DNA from: Desulfotignum sp.
GTDB taxonomy: Bacteria; Desulfobacterota; Desulfobacteria; Desulfobacterales; Desulfobacteraceae
Assembly (NCBI GenBank): GCA_018399285.1
Contig: JAGYOW010000017.1
Location: forward strand, 1-63,585
DNA: 63,585 nucleotides
Reading direction: 5' to 3'
Shown here: positions 1 through 8,823 of the stretch, in pieces
How the letters are laid out: every line of letters begins with the position of its first letter
How positions within the stretch are numbered: position 1 is the first letter of the stretch
Made by a program: the position numbers and the translations under genes
Notes under the pieces: model-generated
The model's database searches: none
Told to the model about the DNA's origin: nothing
What the model saw: only the letters and a program-made list of their open reading frames with translations

Positions 1-1
1 T

Positions 2-616
2 ATCTTCCGGGCGTTTTCCAACGGTCACGACGGGGTGTTCATCGGCGGATGCAAACTCGATGAATGCAACTATGTCACCCACGGCAATTACGATGCCTAT
101 GCCAACACCTATATCGCCAAACGAATATTGACCCATATCGGGCTCAACCCGGACCGGCTGAGAACCGATTTCATGTCCGGGGCTGACGGCCATCTGCTGG
201 CACAGTATACGGATGAATTCAGCCGGCAGATCACGGAAATAGGCCCTTTGGGATCCAGCGAAGGCCTGGACCCGGACACGGTGAAGTTCAAGCTGAGGGC
301 CGCCAGAAATCTGGTGCCGTTCATCCGCCTGGCGGAAAGAGAAAAACTGCGGGTGCCCCTGAAATCCAAAAAAGCCTATCAGGCATTTTTCAGCAGCCCG
401 GACACGGATGACCTGTTTGACCGGATGCTCACGGACAAACTGGCCGTGAGCCAGATTCTGCTGCTGTTAAAGGAGAAACCGCTGTCCACCGGTGATATCT
501 CCGGGCAGCTGGGGTTGAACCCGTCCGAGGTGTCCCGTCATATGATCACCTCTTCCCGTCACGGTATGGTCAAATATGATACGGCCAGTAATTGTTACGC
601 ACTGGCCAGGGCATAA
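2..616 (+). CDS. MvhD/FlpD-type hydrogenase iron-sulfur subunit with C-terminal winged-helix-like region (partial, 5' end outside window)
   Basis: The frame is open from base 2, so the start lies upstream of the window. The visible protein starts with the MvhD core (GGCKLDECNYVTHGN), the [2Fe-2S] module that links HdrA-type electron-bifurcating flavoproteins to hydrogenase, formate dehydrogenase or NADH-oxidising partners. After about residue 85 comes a helical stretch and then a segment (LLLLKEKPLSTGDISGQLGL...EVSRHM) that reads like a winged helix-turn-helix; similar C-terminal extensions occur in other anaerobes' MvhD proteins, and a DNA-binding role is not implied. It lies 28 nt before a NuoE-like gene and begins a Mvh-NuoE-NuoF-NuoG series. 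That order fits either BamF of class II benzoyl-CoA reductase or a formate dehydrogenase module; fdhD downstream favours the latter, bam genes at 33 kb the former. Confidence 0.85.
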   Translation: MFRAFSNGHDGVFIGGCKLDECNYVTHGNYDAYANTYIAKRILTHIGLNPDRLRTDFMSGADGHLLAQYTDEFSRQITEIGPLGSSEGLDPDTVKFKLRAARNLVPFIRLAEREKLRVPLKSKKAYQAFFSSPDTDDLFDRMLTDKLAVSQILLLLKEKPLSTGDISGQLGLNPSEVSRHMITSSRHGMVKYDTASNCYALARA

Positions 617-644
617 CCTAACTTAATTTTGTGGGAAGCATCCG

Positions 645-1097
645 ATGGAAATTGAAAAAATAGATCAGATAATCGAGAAGCACCATGGAGAGGCCAGCAA
701 TCTGCTCCAGATCATGCTGGACATTCAAAGCGAGAACAACTGGCTTTCCAAACAGGCCCTGGCCCGGGTCAGTGAAAAACTGTCCGTTCCCATGACCCGG
801 ATTCAGCATATCGCCACATTTTACAAGGCATTCAGTCTGGTACCCAAGGGACGGCACAAAGTGCATATCTGTGTGGGCACGGCCTGTCATGTCAGAGGCG
901 CCACCCGGATTCTGGATACGGTGGAGGAAGCCACGGGCATCAAGCCCGGAGAGACGGATCTGGATCTGAAATTCAGCCTGGAGACGGTCAACTGTCTGGG
1001 GTGCTGTGCCCTGGGGCCTGTGATGGAAGTGGACGGCAAGGTTCATGGAAAAATGTCACCGGTCAAGGCGTCCAAAGCCTTGAAAACATATGAATAG
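645..1097 (+). CDS. NuoE-like [2Fe-2S] thioredoxin-fold subunit
   Basis: A 150-residue protein of the 24-kDa NADH dehydrogenase (NuoE/HndA/BamG) family. An N-terminal helical part is followed by the thioredoxin-like fold with the four cluster cysteines in two pairs, CVGTACHVRG and VNCLGCCALG. It passes electrons between the FMN of the NuoF-like partner and the rest of the complex in the cytoplasm. The ATG at 645 follows GGGAAG. It ends 9 nt before the NuoF-like gene, so the two are almost surely co-transcribed. Length is normal and no defects are seen. Which complex it serves (benzoyl-CoA reductase or formate dehydrogenase type) is open. Confidence 0.93.
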   Translation: MEIEKIDQIIEKHHGEASNLLQIMLDIQSENNWLSKQALARVSEKLSVPMTRIQHIATFYKAFSLVPKGRHKVHICVGTACHVRGATRILDTVEEATGIKPGETDLDLKFSLETVNCLGCCALGPVMEVDGKVHGKMSPVKASKALKTYE

Positions 1098-1106
1098 GGG
1101 AAAATT

Positions 1107-3043
1107 ATGGCACGGTTAGAAACGCCGGAAGCGTTGGAAAGTTTTCGGCAGGAGATATTGTCCCGAAGAGATCCTGACAGCCCCTGTGTGTCCATTTGTG
1201 CGGGTGCCGGGTGTGTGGCATCGGGTGCGGATGAAGTCATTGCCGCATTTGAAAAGGAGATCGAGGCAAAAGGGTTGTCCGCCACAGTGTCCACCAAAGG
1301 GACGGGATGCCCGGGATTCTGTGAACAGGGCCCCGTGGTGGTGATCTATCCCGAAGAGATCTGTTATCTTCAGGTGCAGGCCAAAGATGTGCCCGAGATC
1401 GTGGCACAGACCATTGAAAACAAACAGGTGGTGGAACGGTTGTGCTTTAAGGATCCTGCCACAGGGGAGCGGGCCGTCAAAGAATCGGATATTCCGTTTT
1501 ATCGGTCCCAGCAGCGCACGGTGTTATGCAACAACATCAAAATCGATTCCAAGCGCATTGAAGATTACCTGGCTTTGGGCGGATATGCGGCCCTGGCAAA
1601 GGCCCTGGGTCAGATGACCGATCTGGAAGTACTGGAAGAGGTGAAAAAATCCAATATCCGGGGCCGGGGCGGGGCCGGGTTTCCGGCCGGCCGAAAATGG
1701 GAAGGGTCCAGAAATGCGGAAGAGCCCATCAAATATGTGATCGTGAATGCGGATGAAGGTGATCCCGGCGCGTTCATGGACCGGGCCATCCATGATCAAT
1801 GTCTTGTAAATGAGCCATTTGGACTGATTTTAGGCGGATATGCCGTCAGCCCATGAAGGCTACCGCATGTGCGCCAGGAATATCCGCTGGCCTGAAAAAC
1901 ATTCATCTGGCCATCCAGCAGGCGGAACATTACGGGCTTCTGGGAGAGAACATTCGGGGTCCGGCTTTGACTTCCGGTGATCTGCACCAAGGGGGCCGGG
2001 GCGTTTGTGTGCGGAGAATCCACGGCCCTGATGACGTCTCTGGAGAGGCAAGGCCGGAGGAACCCCGGCCCAAGTATGTCCCGGTCCAATGTCAAAGGTT
2101 TGTAGGAACGGCCATCCGTGCTCAATAACGTGGAAACCTGGGCCAACATCCACATGATCATCGACAAAGGGGCGGACTGGTTCACCTCCGTAGGCACGGA
2201 CAGCTCCAAAGGCACCAAGATCTTTTCCCTGGTGGAAAATCACCAACACCAGTCTGGTGGAAGTGCCCATGGGCATGACATTACGGGGAAATCATCTATG
2301 ATATAGGCGGCGGGATCCCCAACAACAAGAAATTTAAGGCCATTCAGACGAACTGGACCCTCCGAAGGCTGTATCCCGGAACACCTGCTGGACTAGGTGG
2401 GGTTTGACTTTCGCCCGACTCTAAGGCCCGATTCATGATGGGATCCGGCGGCATGATCGTCATGGACGAAGACGCCTTGCACCTGCATGGTGGACGTGGC
2501 CAGATATTTCGCTCGCGTTTCTCCACGGATGAATCCTGCGGCAAGTGCGTGCCCTACAGAAGAGGGCTGCGCCAGTACCCGGATTTTTGACCAATATCAC
2601 CAAAGGCAGGGTAAACAAGGCGATATCCGAGCTGCTGGAGGAACTGGCGGAAACCGCTGTGGAAGCGTCCTTGTCGCGCTCCTACTGGGAAAAAGGGCAA
2701 TCCACCGTACGTTGAAATATTTCAGAGAGAAGAATATAAGGCACATATCAACGAAAAACGGTGTCCGGCCCTGTCCTGCAAACAATTGATCAGTTTCTAC
2801 ATCGATCCGGACAGGTGCACGGGCTGCGGTACCTGCCGCAAGCAGTGCCCGGCTGATGCAATAAACGGAGACAAGAACCTGATCCACATCATTGATCAGG
2901 ATAAATGCACCCGGTGCGGCACCTGTTTTGAGGTGTGTCCGCCGAAATTTTCTTCCGTGGTCAAACTGTCGGGAGACCCCGTGCCGGACCCCGTGCCCGA
3001 AGAAGAGCGCACCATCCGGAAAAAAACGAAAGAGAAAGGATAG
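1107..3043 (+). pseudogene. NuoF-like NADH:acceptor FMN/Fe-S subunit with C-terminal 2[4Fe-4S] ferredoxin domain, broken by several frameshifts
   Basis: Read across frames this is one gene of about 645 codons of the HndC/BamH type. Residues 1-110 form an N-terminal [2Fe-2S] thioredoxin-like domain (CVSICAGAGCVASG, GCPGFCEQGP). The FMN/NADH site follows (RGRGGAGFPAGRKWE, NADEGDPGAFMDR). After 1840 the frame shifts repeatedly: NNVETWANIHMIIDKGADWF, then the Gly-rich IIYDIGGGIPN, then GSGGMIVMDED, then the N3-cluster CGKCVPYREG are each readable but in different frames. From about 2720 the frame is clean again into the C-terminal ferredoxin domain (CTGCGTCRKQCP, CTRCGTCFEVCP). Roughly 880 nt in the middle carry all the damage, while both ends and all neighbours are intact. 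Either a recent pseudogene or a stretch of poor sequence; if real, the complex lacks its NADH-binding subunit. Confidence 0.88.
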
Positions 3044-3049
3044 GCCATC

Positions 3050-3649
3050 ATGGGTGACATACAATTTGAAATCGATGGACAGACCGTGACAGCGGTTCCG
3101 GGCATGACGGTTCTGGAAGTGGCCCGGAAACACGGGATCTATATCCCCACTTTGTGCCATCATGAAAAACTGGAGCCGTTCGGCGGCTGCCGGCTGTGTA
3201 TCGTGGAAGTGGAGGACCGGGGCTGGACCAAGTATGTGGTGTCCTGCGTATTCCCGGCAGCCAGCGGCATCATTGTCAGAACCCGGTCTGAAAAAGTGGA
3301 CCGGCTGCGTAAAACCATTCTTGAGCTGCTCATGGCCCATGCACCGGATGCGCCTCAGTTGGTAGAACTGGCCAAAGTTTACGGGGCAGACCCCAACCGG
3401 TATGAAAGCGATCCTTCTTTTTGCATCCACTGCGGCCTGTGCGTGCGGTATTGTGCGGAAGTGGCCCAGAAAAACGCCATCGGATTCGTGGACCGGGGCA
3501 TCAACAAAGAGATCAGTTTTGTACCGGAAATTGCGGCCCAATACTGCAATGACTGCAAGGAGTGCTTTCCCTTGTGTCCCACCTCCTATCTCCAGGCCGC
3601 ATTTGTCTATGCCCAGGCCATGACGTTTCCGGGTGCAGGGCATAATTGA
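3050..3649 (+). CDS. Short NuoG-like / BamI-type iron-sulfur subunit
   Basis: A 199-residue protein equal to the N-terminal Fe-S part of NuoG/HydA. Residues 1-80 are a plant-type [2Fe-2S] ferredoxin domain (TLCHHEKL, GGCRLC, VVSC). The usual His-Cys3 cluster motif is degenerate: the stretch reads LMAHAPDAPQ with no cysteines, so that cluster should be absent. Two [4Fe-4S] motifs follow (CIHCGLCVRYC and CNDCKECFPLCP). It ends where NuoG would begin its molybdopterin domain, so it acts as a separate electron-wire subunit, as BamI does in class II benzoyl-CoA reductases and similar short proteins do next to formate dehydrogenases. Start ATG 3050 lies 7 nt after the NuoF-like stop, so it is the last gene of the set. 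Confidence 0.88.
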   Translation: MGDIQFEIDGQTVTAVPGMTVLEVARKHGIYIPTLCHHEKLEPFGGCRLCIVEVEDRGWTKYVVSCVFPAASGIIVRTRSEKVDRLRKTILELLMAHAPDAPQLVELAKVYGADPNRYESDPSFCIHCGLCVRYCAEVAQKNAIGFVDRGINKEISFVPEIAAQYCNDCKECFPLCPTSYLQAAFVYAQAMTFPGAGHN

Positions 3650-3723
3650 TAACCAGTTGATTCAAAAATGCGGCAAGTTGTGCAGAATATCAGGATGAAA
3701 TTACTTTGATTTGATTGTTTAAA

Positions 3724-3786
3724 ACCACGAAGAACACGAAGTATACGAAAAGACTATTTCTTCGTGTACTTCGTGTTCTTCGTGGT
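3724..3786. repeat. CACGAAG-type palindromic repeat (26-nt arms)
   Basis: A near-perfect inverted repeat: left arm 3724-3749, right arm 3761-3786, one mismatch, 11-nt loop. Each arm is built from the small unit (A/C)ACGAAG repeated with slight change. It sits in the 250-nt gap between the NuoG-like gene and fdhD. A related palindrome built of the same unit lies at 54411-54461, so this is a dispersed intergenic element. It could fold as an RNA hairpin and end transcription of the upstream operon, but there is no T-run. Confidence 0.85.
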
Positions 3787-3898
3787 AAGAAAATTCAATA
3801 GCGATGAAGGCCTGAAATGGATGGGTGGCCGGCAGGAATGAATGGACCGTGTGTTTCCTGGTGCATAAGCATGGACTTTTTGATGGAAACCAGGTAAA

Positions 3899-4789
3899 AT
3901 GAAAAATTATTTTATGACGATAATCCAGGACAAAAGGATCGGAAAAAGGGTGGATATCAAAAAAAGACATACCCAGCAGTTCAGGGTGTTTGAATGCAGT
4001 ACTGACACCTGTGATCCCATTTCCATGGATCTGATCGGGGAAGAGCCTTTTTTGATCCGCATCGAGGACCACCCCTATTCCGTGGTGATGCGGACCCCGG
4101 GCAATGAAATCTGGCATGCGGCCGGGTTCTGTCTGGGGGAGGGCCTGGTGAACCGGCCGGAAGATATCCGGACCATCGGATATGATGTCAACCTGGATCC
4201 CAATGTCATCGATATCTGGCTGACGGAAGCGCGCAAAAATAAGATCAATCATCTGCTCAAGCGAAAAAGCTTTGTCAGCCAGACCAGCTGCGGTATCTGC
4301 GGCAAAGAGATGCTCAAAGACATTCAGTCTTCGGTGCAGCCGGCCCCGGACGGATTCAAGCTGTCCCTGGACCGGGCCATGACCTGTATTGCCGCTCTGT
4401 CCAAAAATCAGAAATTCTACCAGCGGACCCGGGGATCCCATGCCGCCCTGCTGTTCGGCCCTGATGGAGAGACCCTGGCGTTTGCCGAAGATGTCGGCCG
4501 ACACAACGGTCTGGACAAGGCCGTGGGCAAAGCGTTTCTGGATCATACCCTGGACCGGGCCCGGATTCTGGTTTTGTCATCCCGGATCAGCTATGAACTG
4601 GTTCAGAAAGCGGCCCGGGCCCGGATTCCGGTGATTATTTCCAATTCCCGGCCCACGGCCCTGGCAGCGACCATGGGAAAATCATTGAACATGACTCTGG
4701 CGTTTCCTGTCGGAGAAGACCAGATCATGGTGGTATGCGGTGAGCACCGTTTTATTCACAACAGCAATTACATGCGGGGAATCTCCTGA
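3899..4789 (+). CDS. fdhD: Formate dehydrogenase accessory sulfurtransferase FdhD
   Basis: FdhD moves sulfur from the IscS cysteine desulfurase to the Mo/W-bis-pyranopterin cofactor of formate dehydrogenase. The 296-residue protein has the hallmark TSCGICGKE loop with the two sulfur-relay cysteines, and the later RGSHAALLFGP, EDVGRHNGLDKAVG and SSRISYELVQKA motifs. Length is normal for the family. It stands alone, 250 nt after the NuoG-like gene and 51 nt before etfB. The ATG at 3899 has no strong ribosome site; an in-frame ATG at 3914 is possible. No formate dehydrogenase catalytic gene is in the window, so the target enzyme lies elsewhere, perhaps just upstream. Many related tungsten or molybdenum enzymes share cofactor genes, so a link to the Mvh-Nuo set is plausible but not shown. 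Confidence 0.95.
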   Translation: MKNYFMTIIQDKRIGKRVDIKKRHTQQFRVFECSTDTCDPISMDLIGEEPFLIRIEDHPYSVVMRTPGNEIWHAAGFCLGEGLVNRPEDIRTIGYDVNLDPNVIDIWLTEARKNKINHLLKRKSFVSQTSCGICGKEMLKDIQSSVQPAPDGFKLSLDRAMTCIAALSKNQKFYQRTRGSHAALLFGPDGETLAFAEDVGRHNGLDKAVGKAFLDHTLDRARILVLSSRISYELVQKAARARIPVIISNSRPTALAATMGKSLNMTLAFPVGEDQIMVVCGEHRFIHNSNYMRGIS

Positions 4790-4840
4790 AGCCTGGGAGG
4801 ACTTACCCCCGAATCTGATTTAAATACTGAGGAGGAACCA

Positions 4841-5623
4841 TTGAAAATCTTGACAACTGTGAAAAAAGTCGTTGACGTGGAGTTGAATATCCATGTGGAG
4901 AACGGCGCTATTCTGGACAAAGGGTTGCAGTATGTGATCAATGCCTGGGATGAGAATGCCGTGGAAGCCGCGGTTCAGCTCAAGGAATCCCACAAGGCGG
5001 ACACCACGCTGGTATCTCTGGGCAGTGGGGACAATACCGATATCATTCGAAAATGCTATGCCATGGGCATCGACAATGCGATCCACATCGATGATCCGGC
5101 CCTGGCAAAAGCGGATTCTCCCACCTTTGCCAGAGTGCTTCAGAAAGTCTATGAAGCAGGGGACTATGATCTGGTGATCACGGGCAAGCAGGCCCAGGAC
5201 ACGGATGCGGGACAGGCCGGTATCATGCTGGCTCAATTTTTGAACATTCCCTGCGTCAGCAATGTGATCAAGATCGAGGTCACGGATGACTCCCATATCC
5301 AGGTATCCCGACTGGGGGATGCAGGCACGGAAATTCTCGATGTGACCCTGCCGGCCGTGATCACGGTGAGCGATGGTATCAATGAACCCCGTCTGCCGGC
5401 CATGCGGGGCATCATGATGGCCAAGAAGAAAAAGATCAATGTCATGGACCTGGCCGGGCTGGGGACATCTTTTGAAGACGTGGGGGGAACCGCCCCGACA
5501 TCCGAGATCGTGGAATTCATGCCCACGGAAAAACGCAAAGGCGGACAGAAATTCGAAGGTGAGCCCGCTGAAGTCACTGCCAAGGTGGTGGATCTGCTGG
5601 TGAATGAAGCCAAGGTGTTATAA
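4841..5623 (+). CDS. etfB: Electron transfer flavoprotein beta subunit (first copy)
   Basis: EtfB, 260 residues, pairs with EtfA to accept electrons from acyl-CoA dehydrogenases. The Etf beta nucleotide-binding fold (MKILTTVKKVVDVE, SLGSGDN, TGKQAQDTDAGQ) and the family signature around DGINEPRLPAMRGIM are present. The start is a TTG at 4841, set by a strong GGAGG ending six bases upstream; no ATG fits. etfA follows after 30 nt and the membrane oxidoreductase after that, so this is the etfBA-quinone branch. The low identity to the second EtfB at 11217 (visible by eye) shows two separate lineages and not a recent duplication. Confidence 0.96.
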   Translation: MKILTTVKKVVDVELNIHVENGAILDKGLQYVINAWDENAVEAAVQLKESHKADTTLVSLGSGDNTDIIRKCYAMGIDNAIHIDDPALAKADSPTFARVLQKVYEAGDYDLVITGKQAQDTDAGQAGIMLAQFLNIPCVSNVIKIEVTDDSHIQVSRLGDAGTEILDVTLPAVITVSDGINEPRLPAMRGIMMAKKKKINVMDLAGLGTSFEDVGGTAPTSEIVEFMPTEKRKGGQKFEGEPAEVTAKVVDLLVNEAKVL

Positions 5624-5653
5624 ACCCCATATCAATCGTGAAGGATAAAGACC

Positions 5654-6613
5654 ATGACAAATATACTTGTAGTTGCAGATATTAAACAGGGGGAGCTCAA
5701 AGGGAGCACTGCCGAACTGTTGTCCAGGGCCCGGGCTTTGGGGGCGGATACCGCTGTTGTGGCCGTGGGCGCCCAGGTGAAGGATCTGGCGGATCAGCTG
5801 GCGGCAGCCGGATCCGATACCCAGTATATCGTGGAGGATGCCTCCCTGGAGATTTTTTCCGCCAACCCGTTTGCCGCAGCCGTTGTCAAGGCGGCCAATG
5901 AATTCAACGCCGATATGGTGTGGTTCGGGTTTTCTGAAACCGGCAAGGCGGTCGCTCCCCGGGTGGCCGTGCAGCTGGAAGCCGCCTGTGCCACGGAAAT
6001 TATTGACGTGACCATTGACGGGGATGCGGTTCAGATCATTCGTCCCGCCATTGCCAACAAGGTGCTGCAAAAGGTGAAGGTCAACGCCCCCAAACTGGTG
6101 GCTGTGGTCCGGGCCGGTGCGTTTGAGGCGGACCCGGAAATTGCGGGCAAAGAAAACGTGGTCGCCCTGGATCCCCCGGAAACCGATACCCGTGCAAAAA
6201 TCAAGGAGCTGATTTCCGATGCATCCGGTGAAATCGATCTGACGGATGCGGATATCGTGGTGTCCGTGGGACGCGGTGCCAGGGATCAGGCCGGGGTGGA
6301 TATGGTCAAGGACCTGGCCGATGATCTGGCTGCCGGATTCGGCTCTTCCCGGGCCATGGTGGATGCCGGGCTGATGGCCCACAACAAGCAGGTGGGTCAG
6401 ACCGGAAAAATCGTGGCCCCGTCCCTGTATATTGCCGTGGGTATTTCCGGAGCGATTCAGCATCTGGCGGGCATGAACGGGTCCAAGGTGATCCTGGCCG
6501 TGAACAAGGACCCGGAAGCGCCGATTTTCAATGTGGCGGATTTTGGGATTGTCGGGGACCTTTTTGATGTGGTACCATTGCTGAAAGAAGAAATAAAAAA
6601 AATCCGGGCGTAA
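5654..6613 (+). CDS. etfA: Electron transfer flavoprotein alpha subunit (first copy)
   Basis: EtfA, 319 residues, carries the FAD domain of the heterodimer. The C-terminal FAD-binding signature is clear: VSVGRGARDQ, SSRAMVDAGLMAHNKQVGQTG, APSLYIAVGISGAIQHLAGM and VNKDPEAPIFNVADFGIVGD. An AAGGA motif precedes the ATG. It lies between etfB and a gene for a membrane NarI/HdrD-type oxidoreductase, a layout known for EtfAB:menaquinone oxidoreductases. Electrons from beta-oxidation steps would therefore enter the quinone pool through this set. Confidence 0.96.
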   Translation: MTNILVVADIKQGELKGSTAELLSRARALGADTAVVAVGAQVKDLADQLAAAGSDTQYIVEDASLEIFSANPFAAAVVKAANEFNADMVWFGFSETGKAVAPRVAVQLEAACATEIIDVTIDGDAVQIIRPAIANKVLQKVKVNAPKLVAVVRAGAFEADPEIAGKENVVALDPPETDTRAKIKELISDASGEIDLTDADIVVSVGRGARDQAGVDMVKDLADDLAAGFGSSRAMVDAGLMAHNKQVGQTGKIVAPSLYIAVGISGAIQHLAGMNGSKVILAVNKDPEAPIFNVADFGIVGDLFDVVPLLKEEIKKIRA

Positions 6614-6657
6614 CAGCCCGCAACCCTGAACCTTAGAAATTTGTACATGAGGTAGAT

Positions 6658-8760
6658 ATGAGTCCGTTGTTCATGACCCTTTTGCTAGTGGTGGGCCTGG
6701 GCATTTTTGCCAGGACCATGTATCAGAGAATCCTTTTGCTCATGGCCCTGGAGCCGACGGACCGGTTCAACCGGATCAAAGACCGGCTCAAAAACATGGT
6801 GATCATTGCTCTGGGCCAGAAACGCCTGGTGGGCCGGAAAAAAGAACGGGCATCCGGTATCATGCACGCCCTGATTTTCTGGGGATTCTGTGTTCTGATC
6901 ATCCGTTCCATCACCCTGTACGGCGAAGGATATGTCCACGGGTTCCAGCTGCCTTTGCTGGGGGAATCCTCTGTTCTGGGATACCTGTACATCGCTTTGA
7001 AGGATATCATGGAAGGGGTGGTTCTGATCATGGTGATCTGGGCGTTTTACCGGCGCCTGGTGGTCAAGCCGCCCCGGCTCCACAACACCTGGGAAGCATA
7101 TCTGGTTCTGGGCATGATCGGGGTGTTGATGATCTCGGACCTGCTGTATGACGGGGCCCGGTTCAACTTGATCGCCTCATACGGCAATCCCGGGGACCTG
7201 CACTATTTCAACAACCCGACATTCGGCCAGGAGTTTCTCTGGACCCCGGTGACGGTTCTGGCCGGCAACGTGATCTCCGGTTTTTCCGCCACGGGTATGG
7301 AACGGGTCATGGGCCTGATGTTCTGGATTCATATCATCACCCAGCTGGCGTTTCTGAATTTTCTGCCCCTGGGCAAACATTTTCATGTGATTACCTCTTT
7401 ACCCAACGTATTCCTTAAAAGCCTGGATTATCCCCATGACAAGATCAAGCTGCTGGATCTCGAGGATGAATCCGTGTGGGAAGACGAAACCTTAGGCGTC
7501 AATCACCTGCACCAGCTCAACTGGAAACAGGGCCTGGACCTGTATACCTGTACGGAGTGCGGCCGGTGCAAGGAGGTGTGTCCCACTTATGTCACGGACA
7601 AGCCCCTGAACCTGCATGATTTCAATGATACCCTCAAAGCCGAACTTTATGCCAATGCCGACAATTTGATCCTTCGGGCAAAACTGGCCAAAATCCTGAC
7701 CGGGGATGCGGAAAAAGATGCCAAAACCAAGGAAAAGATGGCCGTGTTCAAACCGGAAAAAGCCCTGGTAGGAGAAGTGATCGCCCTGGATACCCTGTGG
7801 GCCTGCACCACCTGCCGGGCCTGTGAGCAGGTGTGTCCGGTGACCATCGAACATGTGCCCCGGATCATTGCCATGCGCCAGGGACAGACCCTGATGCAGG
7901 GGGAATATCCCCAGGAGCTCAATACGGCCTTCAAAGGCCTGGAGCGCAACGGCAACCCCTGGGGTATCGGGTATGACAAGCGGGCTGACTGGGCTGAGGG
8001 CCTGGATGTCAAGCTCATGGCCGATCATCCGGATGCCGAGTATCTCTTGTGGGTGGGATGTGCCGGATCATTTGATGACCGGACCCAGAAGGTGACCAAA
8101 GCCCTGGTGAAGATTCTGAAAGCCGCCAAAGTTGATTTTGCCATCTTGGGTACGGAAGAAAAATGCACGGGTGATTTTGCCCGCAGGACCGGTAACGAGA
8201 TGATGTATCAGATGATGGCCACGGAAAACATCGAGGTGCTCAACGGATACAATGTGAAAAAAATCATTGCGGCCTGCCCCCACTGCCTGAATACCCTCAA
8301 ACATGACTATCCCCAGATGGGGGGGCACTATGAGGTGGTTCATCACAGTGCGTTCATCAATCAGCTCATTGCGGATGGCAAAATCCGGGTGAAAAAATCT
8401 TTGGCAGGCATGCTCACCTACCATGATCCCTGCTATCTGGGCCGGTACAACGAGATTTACGATGCCCCCAGAAATGTGTTGAACACCCTGTCCAGCCAGG
8501 GATTGAACGAACTGCCGCGCCACGGCACGGAAAGTTTCTGCTGCGGGGCCGGCGGGGGCCGCATGTGGATGGAAGAGACCATCGGATCCCGCATCAATGT
8601 GGAACGGTCTAAAGAGATCGTGGCTGAAAATGCGGAAACCGTGGCCGTGGGCTGTCCCTTCTGCCTGACCATGATCGAGGACGGCATGAAGGAACTCAAC
8701 AAGGACGAAGATATCAAGACCCGGGATATTGCTGAACTGGTGGCGGAACATCTCGCTTAG
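6658..8760 (+). CDS. Membrane NarI-like / HdrD-type EtfAB:quinone oxidoreductase
   Basis: A 700-residue fusion. The first about 260 residues hold several hydrophobic helices like the NarI cytochrome b subunit (starting SPLFMTLLLVVGLGIFA, with His residues spaced for haem ligation such as HALIFWGF and FWIHIITQLAFLNFLPLGKH). Then come two [4Fe-4S] motifs (CTECGRCKEVCP, CTTCRACEQVCP) and two CCG domains (GCAGSFDDRT..., CPHCLNTLKHDYP; HDPCYLGRYN, CCGAGGGRMWMEE), as in HdrD. This is the EtfAB:menaquinone oxidoreductase (EMO) type: it takes electrons from EtfAB and reduces quinone, or works in reverse. Its place directly after etfBA supports that. The ATG follows GAGGT. The gene is intact. It ends the first transcription unit, with a hairpin 63 nt downstream. 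Confidence 0.93.
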   Translation: MSPLFMTLLLVVGLGIFARTMYQRILLLMALEPTDRFNRIKDRLKNMVIIALGQKRLVGRKKERASGIMHALIFWGFCVLIIRSITLYGEGYVHGFQLPLLGESSVLGYLYIALKDIMEGVVLIMVIWAFYRRLVVKPPRLHNTWEAYLVLGMIGVLMISDLLYDGARFNLIASYGNPGDLHYFNNPTFGQEFLWTPVTVLAGNVISGFSATGMERVMGLMFWIHIITQLAFLNFLPLGKHFHVITSLPNVFLKSLDYPHDKIKLLDLEDESVWEDETLGVNHLHQLNWKQGLDLYTCTECGRCKEVCPTYVTDKPLNLHDFNDTLKAELYANADNLILRAKLAKILTGDAEKDAKTKEKMAVFKPEKALVGEVIALDTLWACTTCRACEQVCPVTIEHVPRIIAMRQGQTLMQGEYPQELNTAFKGLERNGNPWGIGYDKRADWAEGLDVKLMADHPDAEYLLWVGCAGSFDDRTQKVTKALVKILKAAKVDFAILGTEEKCTGDFARRTGNEMMYQMMATENIEVLNGYNVKKIIAACPHCLNTLKHDYPQMGGHYEVVHHSAFINQLIADGKIRVKKSLAGMLTYHDPCYLGRYNEIYDAPRNVLNTLSSQGLNELPRHGTESFCCGAGGGRMWMEETIGSRINVERSKEIVAENAETVAVGCPFCLTMIEDGMKELNKDEDIKTRDIAELVAEHLA

Positions 8761-8823
8761 AAAGCCGGGACAGCCAGACAAAAAACAGACCATATAAACG
8801 ATAAACAATATACAGGGAAAGCA

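Noticed and set aside
2597-3643. A 348-codon minus-strand open frame opposite the ferredoxin and NuoG-like genes
   Set aside because: It is the shadow of two clear iron-sulfur genes; its translation has no domain and is rich in His/Gly/Phe as expected for an antisense frame of GC-rich DNA.
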